Assembly (NCBI RefSeq): GCF_007197775.1
Contig: NZ_CP041638.1
Span: 3,038,001-3,102,000 of the forward strand
DNA from: Thalassotalea sp. PS06
GTDB taxonomy: Bacteria; Pseudomonadota; Gammaproteobacteria; Enterobacterales; Alteromonadaceae
DNA length: 64,000 bases
Reading direction: 5' to 3'
Part shown: positions 59,224 to 64,000 of the stretch, piece after piece
How positions within the stretch are numbered: position 1 is the first letter of the stretch
How the letters are laid out: each line of letters opens with the position of its first letter
Position numbers and translations under genes: made by a program
Notes under the pieces: model-generated
What the model saw: the letters and a program-made list of their open reading frames with translations, nothing else
Databases searched by the model: none
What the model was told of the DNA's origin: nothing

Positions 59224-60190
59224 TAGAGGGATGCTGCGCGGGTTTTGGCCAGGGATGGTCTATATGCCGAAAATGCATGGAGCAATTGTCGGTGGAGTTT
59301 CAATAAAATTGAAATGGTGGAATCGAGATAGAAAACATCTCGAGGAAACAGGTTTCTCCCACCTTCCTTTTCCACCTCAATTCGTCCTATTTTCTTCCAC
59401 CTCCCACCTCAATTCGCTTGCCTAATTTACGCAGAACATACGCACACCGTCATTTCCAGCTACGACTGGAAATCAAGGCAAATAGCGTCATGCCGTTACT
59501 GGAATATAACTAGAAAACATCTCAAAAATACAGGTTTCTCCCACCTTCTTCTTCCACTTCAATTCGTCCTATCTTCTTCCACCTCCCACCTCAACTCGCT
59601 TTAATCTGCGCAAAACAAGTGCTAACCGTCATTTACAGCTACGACTGGAAATCAAGGCAAATAGCGTCATACCGTTACTGGAATATAACTAGAAAACATC
59701 TCAAAAATACAGGTTTCTCCCACCTTCTTCTTCCACCTCAATTCGTCCTATCTTCTTCCACCTCCCACCTCAACTCGCTTTAATCTGCGCAAAACAAGTG
59801 CTAACCGTCATTTCCAGCTACGACTGGAAATCAAGGCAAATAGCGTCATACCGTTACTGGAATATAACTAGAAAACATCTCGAGGAAGCAGGTTTCTCCC
59901 ACCTTCCTCTTCCACCTCAATTCGTCCTATTTTCTTCCACCTTCCACCGCAATTCGCTTGCCTAATTTACGCAGAACATGCGCACACCGTCATTTCCAGC
60001 TACGACTGGAAATCAAGACAAATAGCGTCATGCCGTTACTGGAATATAACTAGAAAACATCTCGAGGGAAGAGCATTTCCAGGCTTCGGAGAAGCGTTCT
60101 TACTTCCACCTTCCTCTTCCACCTCCCACCTCAACTCTTGCTTTTTTCTCCCACCTTCCACCTCAAATTTTTTGAAAAATAATTTGCCTC
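59224..60190. repeat. mosaic hairpin repeat R4 with a 4-unit tandem array
   Basis: A gene-free region of about 1 kb. The first 100 bp repeats R1 modules (AGAGGGATGCTGCGCG, CCGAAAATGC hairpin, GGTGGAGTTTCAATAAAATT, ATCGAGAT/ATCTCGA). Then come four head-to-tail units starting at 59330, 59512, 59691 and 59870 (182, 179, 179 and 182 bp) and a truncated fifth at 60052. Each unit contains the TTTCCAG/CTGGAAA hairpin found in R2 and R3, in inverted orientation. Units 1 and 4 resemble each other, as do 2 and 3. Short plus-strand frames in this stretch are not considered genes. Confidence 0.9.
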
Positions 60191-60251
60191 CCGAGTTTTC
60201 TTTTAACCATTCATGGCTATGCTTAAGTTATCCAACCCTTTGCATAGAAAC

Positions 60252-60872
60252 ATGAATAATAAACGCTACGTTTCCATCTGGATCGCCCTGTTGTTTTGTC
60301 CTGTTGCTGTACAGGCGTTACCTGACGAAGATAAGACTGATCAGTGGCAGATATCTCTGACATCGGCTCCTGCCGGTAGTCCTGTAATTTCAGATACCCA
60401 GTTGCTTGATAGCTATCTAGAGCCTGCTAATCCGATCAATGGTATCCTCGCCTGGGACACCAAAAACAAGCACAAAGGGGAAATCTTCGTAAGCCAGAAT
60501 CAAGGGGAAATCTTACCGATTGACGGCCCGATACAAACCGATGTACAAACCAGTTATGTCCATATCGGTGGTAACTTACGATTAAATGAAGGCCGGGTTC
60601 CTTTATACCTCCTCGGTGGTCTCGGTGTTTCTCACATCGAAACCAACACTAATGAGTTAGGTAGCTCTACCCGCCCTTCTGCGAACGTTGGTCTTGCTGC
60701 AGAAATACCGGTTAACAAAGCCATAAATGTGAAGTTTGAAACCCGGGTGATTGCCACCTTCTATGAGGGCAATGATGAAATGTTCTGTGATACCGGTGAG
60801 TGTGTTATCAATGGTTCTTCAAATTTCTGGTATCAGGCCGATGTTAGCGCCGGTGTCGTTTTTAAGTTTTAA
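60252..60872 (+). CDS. outer-membrane beta-barrel-like protein
   Basis: A 206-residue protein from ATG 60252. The signal peptide MNNKRYVSIWIALLFCPVAVQA is cut before LPDEDK. The mature part has alternating hydrophobic strands (TSYVHIGGNLRL, PLYLLGGLGVSHIE, INVKFETRVIATFY) and ends in VSAGVVFKF with a C-terminal Phe, the usual outer-membrane barrel signal. Two cysteines in MFCDTGECVI could form a loop disulfide. The specific family is not recognised. An ATG at 60213 would add 13 residues before the signal and is less likely. It is isolated downstream of R4. Confidence 0.75.
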   Translation: MNNKRYVSIWIALLFCPVAVQALPDEDKTDQWQISLTSAPAGSPVISDTQLLDSYLEPANPINGILAWDTKNKHKGEIFVSQNQGEILPIDGPIQTDVQTSYVHIGGNLRLNEGRVPLYLLGGLGVSHIETNTNELGSSTRPSANVGLAAEIPVNKAINVKFETRVIATFYEGNDEMFCDTGECVINGSSNFWYQADVSAGVVFKF

Positions 60873-61042
60873 AAGCGGCCAGAATTCAACTGAACAACAT
60901 TTCGCCAATCAATCCTGAAAGCTTCCACTTTTTCCATTTCCAATGGTGACATTAAAATAAAAAATGCTTATACTTGCCGCCACTTTTTGCTAATGTCATT
61001 AGCAAAGTCCTGATGTAGAACTTAGGTTCAACTTCTCTGAAT

Positions 61043-61119
61043 GGCCCTTTAGCTCAGTTGGTTAGAGCACCCGACTCATAATCGGTAGGTCCCCAGTTCA
61101 AGTCTGGGAGGGGCCACCA
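61043..61119 (+). tRNA. ileX: tRNA-Ile (CAU anticodon, lysidine-dependent Ile2)
   Basis: A 77-nt tRNA with an encoded CCA end. The acceptor stem is GGCCCTT/AGGGGCC, the D arm GCTC/GAGC, the anticodon loop CTCATAA with anticodon CAT, and the T arm CCCAG/CTGGG. Its acceptor stem and T-loop resemble the E. coli minor isoleucine tRNA ileX, whose C34 is modified to lysidine to read AUA, rather than elongator or initiator tRNA-Met. In E. coli ileX is also near rpoD, which supports the assignment. The 27-43 pair is C-U, a mismatch at the top of the anticodon stem. Confidence 0.9.
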
Positions 61120-61229
61120 TTCTTTTTAATGCCTACACAGTAAGCTATCACTGACATAACAGTATAAGACTCGATTTTGACTGTAGTTATGCCTGTACTA
61201 AGGGGAAATTAACTCTTTTTATAACGTGC

Positions 61230-61295
61230 GAAAATACCCTTTTTTATGGCTGCGGAAAACACCCTTTTTTCTAGTGGGGAAAAATACCCTTTTTC
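61230..61295. repeat. three short iteron-like direct repeats
   Basis: Three near-copies of GAAAATACCCTTTTTT occur at 61230, 61255 and 61279, spaced 24-25 bp. The middle one reads GAAAACACCCTTTTTT. They lie in the 225-bp gap between the tRNA and a small minus-strand gene. Nothing else was seen in the gap. Confidence 0.7.
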
Positions 61296-61344
61296 GCTGA
61301 TTCTATTTAAACAGAGTTTACAGCTTGAAAGCGAAGCAAAGCAT

Positions 61345-61572
61345 TTAATTCGAAGACTTCTTCAAACCATGTAACCCCGAAAAGCCGTGCCGCTGTAACA
61401 TTCTGAATAAGCTTTTGGCTGTCCATACATTGCCCACGCTAGTTTTGATATTTCTATAATTCAAATTATCTACTATCAATCTATACGACGGTGGGTGCAT
61501 GTATGGAGCGATTAAAACTTTCAGTTCTTCGATGACATTTTCGTTATGTTCATGTTGTTCAATTCGCTTCAT
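61345..61572 (-). CDS. small unknown protein, HTH-like
   Basis: A 75-residue protein. The segment YRLIVDNLNYRNIKTSVGNVWTAKSLFRMLQRHG resembles the helical part of recombinase-type domains (INxRGIKTxxGxxWTxxxL) and could bind DNA. I do not recognise a specific family. An AAAGG ribosome-binding site precedes the ATG. It is the second of two small minus-strand genes beside iteron-like repeats, next to a tRNA; such features are common for integrated-element remnants. Confidence 0.5.
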   Translation of the reverse strand: MKRIEQHEHNENVIEELKVLIAPYMHPPSYRLIVDNLNYRNIKTSVGNVWTAKSLFRMLQRHGFSGLHGLKKSSN

Positions 61573-61640
61573 TACCTTTATTCCACCTTCATGAATTTGT
61601 TTTTATTTTCAATAAAATAACTTGGAGTAAGCAAAACGTC

Positions 61641-61826
61641 TTAGAGATCTTCGTAAAATTGGTAATAACCTTTAACTGGGATAAATTTTTCTTGTCTGCC
61701 ATCGGGATATAAATGTTCATAATCGATCAAATTATCGGCTTCGTTCAAAGCTCTCAAATCCCCCACGCCCAACCCGCCAGAAACTTGCAGAACTAACAAC
61801 CTTTGTTGCTCCATATAGATGTTCAT
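61641..61826 (-). CDS. small unknown protein
   Basis: A 61-residue protein. The ATG at 61826-61824 is chosen because AAGGAGG lies just upstream, a strong Shine-Dalgarno; a frame six residues longer has none. The N-terminus MNIYMEQQRLLVLQVSGGLGVGD is followed by a tyrosine-rich C-terminus (DYEHLYPDGRQEKFIPVKGYYQFYEDL). The family is unknown. It lies 68 bp upstream of the HTH-like gene, probably in one transcript. Confidence 0.6.
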   Translation of the reverse strand: MNIYMEQQRLLVLQVSGGLGVGDLRALNEADNLIDYEHLYPDGRQEKFIPVKGYYQFYEDL

Positions 61827-61966
61827 AAATAACCTCCTTGTCATTTAAGGACTCTAAAGATAAGCGAACAATTAATAAAAACAAAGCGTTGTAAATTAAT
61901 TAACTTACATCGAGGTTTTCGATACCATACACACAATGAAGAATGCTTACATAAAAAGGTCAAAAA

Positions 61967-62062
61967 TTGAAAGCTATAGCATTTCTAACACTGCTTTTAC
62001 TATCGCTGCATTGCATAGCTGCCAGCCCAAACAATGATGGAAAACTGTTAATTTGCACTTAA
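61967..62062 (+). pseudogene. possible secreted-protein remnant truncated by a mobile-element end
   Basis: A TTG-started frame of 31 codons gives MKAIAFLTLLLLSLHCIAAS, a good signal peptide, followed by only about ten more residues and a TAA. The coding stretch runs into the left end of the inverted-repeat element at 62046, which provides the stop. No Shine-Dalgarno is obvious. The interpretation as a truncated gene is tentative. Confidence 0.3.
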
Positions 62063-62207
62063 AACTGACCCACGATTTGCATTCAATAATGATCCGTTCT
62101 TATCAAAAACTTGTGTCGTTCATTCATATAGTTAGCATTCATATTCTGGCTCCCTTTTGAACGCAACTTTGTAGTCTTTTCGGATCAATTCTGTATGCAA
62201 ATTAACA
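62046..62207. mobile_element. 162-bp inverted-repeat element (IS-derived relic or MITE, perhaps IS21-like)
   Basis: It begins TGTTAATTTGCA (62046-62057) and ends TGCAAATTAACA (62196-62207), a perfect 12-bp terminal inverted repeat. The similarity extends to about 20 of 26 positions (left ...AAAACTGACCC, right ...AGAATTGATCC). TG...CA ends with this type of sequence recall IS21-family termini. No transposase is left, and no clear target-site duplication was seen. Confidence 0.55.
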
Positions 62208-62370
62208 CATGAGCACTCAAAACGGTTTTATGAACAACTCTAGGTTCGCCATCATAAGGTTCATCAATCAGCCCCTCGTTGCCATTAAAAGTTGTTCGAT
62301 TCATTGTCTAAATATTTTACTACCGAGGAAAGCCCCTCAATAACAGCATGAATTAATTGACTATTTTACA

Positions 62371-62385
62371 TGGCTTGTTTTTTGC
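62371..62385 (+). promoter_or_regulatory. sigma-54 promoter (-24/-12) of the first PEP-CTERM gene
   Basis: TGGCTTGTTTTTTGC matches the RpoN consensus TGGCACG-N4-TTGC at all key positions, with the GG and GC at exact spacing. Transcription should begin near 62397, about 32 bases before the ATG at 62429. Confidence 0.8.
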
Positions 62386-62428
62386 CTAGGTACGTTGAGC
62401 TTTAACAATAACCTACATAGGAAACAAC

Positions 62429-62988
62429 ATGATTACATTAAAAAAATTCTTGGTTGTATAGCTTTAATGGGTATCACTTCTTTTGCTCAAGCCGGTATAA
62501 TATGGGACGAAAGTGTTGATGGCGATTTAAGTGATGATTTCATGAATCCGACTCAACTGGTATTACAAGCCGGAGATAATTTATTACTCAGTCAAGTCGG
62601 AAATATCACAACTGACTATAGCGATTACTTTAGCCTTTCACTGTCAGCTGACTTAACGCTTTCACAGATAGTAGTTATCGCTTATGCTCCAGGGAATAAC
62701 AATTCATCAACAGCATTCGATGCATGCAATGCTGGCGTCGACTGTAGTGCGTTTCCTTTGCAGATTTATGATGTAACATTAGCGACTGTAGGAATGGACC
62801 TCTTTCCCGTACTTGGACTACCTGCTTTATTCCGACTCGGCGAATCGGCTGGGCCCGCGTCGTTGGAGATAAATTTCATTGTTGATAGGTTGCAAGAACC
62901 CAGAGATGTACCTTTGCCAGGCACGATCCTGCTTATACTAAGCGGCATGGTTGGGTTTATGGCGAAAAGACTAAAAAGCAAAAGTTAA
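62429..62988 (+). CDS. PEP-CTERM-type surface protein, start out of frame (A7 slippery site)
   Basis: An open frame of about 185 residues ends in a PEP-CTERM-like tail: VPLPG, a hydrophobic helix (TILLILSGMVGFMA) and a basic KRLKSKS end. Such proteins are cut and anchored or released by exosortase. The mature part is Asp/Ser-rich with two cysteines (ACNAGVDCSAF) and no known domain. The only ATG with a Shine-Dalgarno (AGGAAA, 62419-62424) is at 62429, in another frame; the frames meet at A7 (62440-62446). A -1 shift gives MITLKKILGCIALMG, a normal signal peptide. The same frame can be read from TTG 62395, but that lies at or upstream of the predicted transcription start. Confidence 0.75.
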
Positions 62989-63403
62989 CAATACCCTAAA
63001 TCTCCCCAAACTTAAGAAGTCTCGATTGGCTATGGTCAATTATTCAAACTAAATTGGTCGGAGAATACAAGCTCACGGATGAGCCTTGTTTAGCCCGTCA
63101 CTACACTGCTTAAAAAGCAACATCTTATATGAACACAACGCACCTAGCAAAAGAGCCAAAATCTCTATACCACTACACTGCAACTCAAGAAAGGCTCGAC
63201 TTGAGTTCCTCTGACGAAAATTGGAAAAGGCGACTATCAAAAATTATTTGCCGCGGCCGATTTGTCGACAACAAAACTTACACAGCATTAAACCCACACA
63301 AAGACACGAAATAATAACCAACTGATTTAAAACAATAAATACGGCATGGACTGAAACTTGCTCTATCTGACTGAATTCATTCCATTACAGAGGAGAACTA
63401 TCG
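62989..63403. other. 415-bp intergenic region between PEP-CTERM genes
   Basis: A plus-strand frame at 63129-63314 (61 codons) has no Shine-Dalgarno and no recognisable family and is not accepted as a gene. The sigma-54 promoter of the downstream gene is at 63347-63362. No terminator hairpin was recognised after the first PEP-CTERM gene. Confidence 0.5.
63347..63362 (+). promoter_or_regulatory. sigma-54 promoter (-24/-12) of the second PEP-CTERM gene
   Basis: TGGACTGAAACTTGCT has the GG and GC dinucleotides at RpoN spacing and a perfect TTGCT -12 element. Transcription should start near 63373, giving a 31-base leader before ATG 63404. Confidence 0.8.
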
Positions 63404-63994
63404 ATGAGAAAGCTTGTCGCATTGTTGTTCTGTCTGATGCTTTCTAGCGTATCACAGGCAGCCTTGTTGACTATTGAAGGGAATTTTGAGACTAACAATG
63501 ATGTTGCTTATATCGAGCTGAATTTACCCGTTAGTGGTGACTATATATTCTTCACAACCTCGTGGGGACGCGGTAATTTCGATCCAATTCTAACGCTATT
63601 CGATTATGAAGGTGACTTAATTACATATAATGATGACGATTATCTGTACGATTACCCGAGTGAGTATGGTGGAAGCGTTTGGGATTCAGCGATCCATATA
63701 TTTTTGGAAGCCGGAAGGTACCTGATTGCGATAACAGAATTTCCAAACTTCCCGAACGGAAATAGCATTTATGATGACCCGTTTGACAGGGTTTGGGAAA
63801 TTGAACCTCCATCAGGCGGCACTACATTTACATTTCACGTCGAAGGAGCTGTAACTCGCGCAGGTGGATATTGGGAGGTGTTTCGTGATGACATGGACTT
63901 TATAAGAGAGCCAGAGCCAGTGCCAGAGCCAGGTAGTTTACTTTTACTTGTTATTCCTTTATTTGCCCTCCTAAGACTGAGAGCCAAGATATAA
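63404..63994 (+). CDS. PEP-CTERM surface protein (DVUA0089-like)
   Basis: A 196-residue exported protein. The signal peptide MRKLVALLFCLMLSSVSQA is followed by a beta-rich domain with FDPILTLFDYEGDLITYNDDD, which resembles the DVUA0089 family, where calcium-binding-like Asp repeats are usual. The end is VPEPGSLLLLVIPLFALLRLRAKI: the PEP motif, a helix and a basic tail, the exosortase sorting signal. An AGGAG ribosome-binding site lies 8 bases before the ATG. No exosortase gene is in the window. It is expressed from its own RpoN promoter. Confidence 0.88.
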   Translation: MRKLVALLFCLMLSSVSQAALLTIEGNFETNNDVAYIELNLPVSGDYIFFTTSWGRGNFDPILTLFDYEGDLITYNDDDYLYDYPSEYGGSVWDSAIHIFLEAGRYLIAITEFPNFPNGNSIYDDPFDRVWEIEPPSGGTTFTFHVEGAVTRAGGYWEVFRDDMDFIREPEPVPEPGSLLLLVIPLFALLRLRAKI

Positions 63995-64000
63995 ACGCAA

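Noticed and set aside
59231..59425. 64-codon frame at the start of R4
   Set aside because: It reads through hairpin modules common to R1, where the frame is not kept.
45062..60190. CRISPR array in the repeat-rich intergenic regions
   Set aside because: The repeated linkers are only 8 bp and the spacers are themselves shared hairpins; the 179-182 bp units are tandem repeats. No cas gene is present.
63129..63314. 61-codon plus-strand frame between the PEP-CTERM genes
   Set aside because: No ribosome-binding site, no recognisable motif, and close to random composition.

Overview
The window is a chromosomal segment of a marine gammaproteobacterium. Gene content, protein types (DUF2375/TIGR02922-like, DUF3718-like, PA3496-like, PEP-CTERM proteins) and moderate A+T content point to Alteromonadales, most likely the Colwelliaceae (Colwellia/Thalassotalea-like). 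That genus-level placement is an inference. Almost everything is ordinary core genome. The gene order follows a region known from Escherichia coli: plsC-parC, parE-yqiA-cpdA-yqiB-nudF-tolC, hldE, glnE, ygiF-ygiM, cca, uppP, folB, plsY, tsaD, rpsU, dnaG, rpoD and the rare isoleucine tRNA ileX. Accessory blocks are spliced into this backbone.

Layout. 1-2.8 kb: the end of a 2-hydroxyacid dehydrogenase, a small DUF2375-like gene, an FAD oxidoreductase and a GNAT enzyme. 2.8-8.6 kb: thrABC with a threonine/isoleucine leader peptide and attenuator, followed by ung. 8.6-13.1 kb: a YgjP-type peptidase, the SOS protein YebG, a DUF3718-like secreted protein, an SDR, a PA3496-like acidic protein, rraB and plsC. 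13.1-15.4 kb: parC. 15.6-18.7 kb: an arsenate-resistance operon (arsR, dedicated GAPDH, arsJ, then a VOC gene). 18.9-25.5 kb: a SYLF lipoprotein and the parE-tolC block. 25.9-31.3 kb: hldE, an LpxL-type acyltransferase, glnE. 31.5-34.9 kb: an envelope-stress cluster (lipoprotein, double DUF350, DUF2170, PspA/IM30, small unknown). 35-37.3 kb: ygiF and ygiM. 37.3-40 kb: two CDP-glycerol glycerophosphotransferase-like proteins and a TagD-like cytidylyltransferase. 40.2-45 kb: leuABCD with a leucine-rich leader and attenuator. 45.5-48.1 kb: gspAB. 48.4-59.2 kb: cca, uppP, folK, folB, plsY, a thioesterase, tsaD, and the rpsU-yqeY-dnaG-rpoD group. 60.2-64 kb: an outer-membrane protein, tRNA-Ile(CAU), two small unknown genes, a decayed mobile element and two PEP-CTERM genes.

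The less ordinary content is mostly non-coding. Four intergenic regions (25.5, 45.1, 49.6 and 59.2 kb) are mosaics of the same small hairpin modules joined by GGTGGAGT-type words, and each abuts a strong terminator. The last contains a 4-copy tandem array with 179-182 bp units. A second, unrelated palindromic repeat (ATACCAA...TTGGTAT) occurs at four other places. Two identical 13-bp palindromes precede the DUF2170-PspA genes. Both PEP-CTERM genes carry well-formed sigma-54 (-24/-12) promoters. In the first, the only start codon consistent with promoter and ribosome-binding site lies out of frame upstream of an A7 heptamer, so expression should need a -1 frameshift, slippage or phase variation.

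All positions and motifs were read by eye from the sequence. Family names rest on recognised motifs and were not checked against a database.
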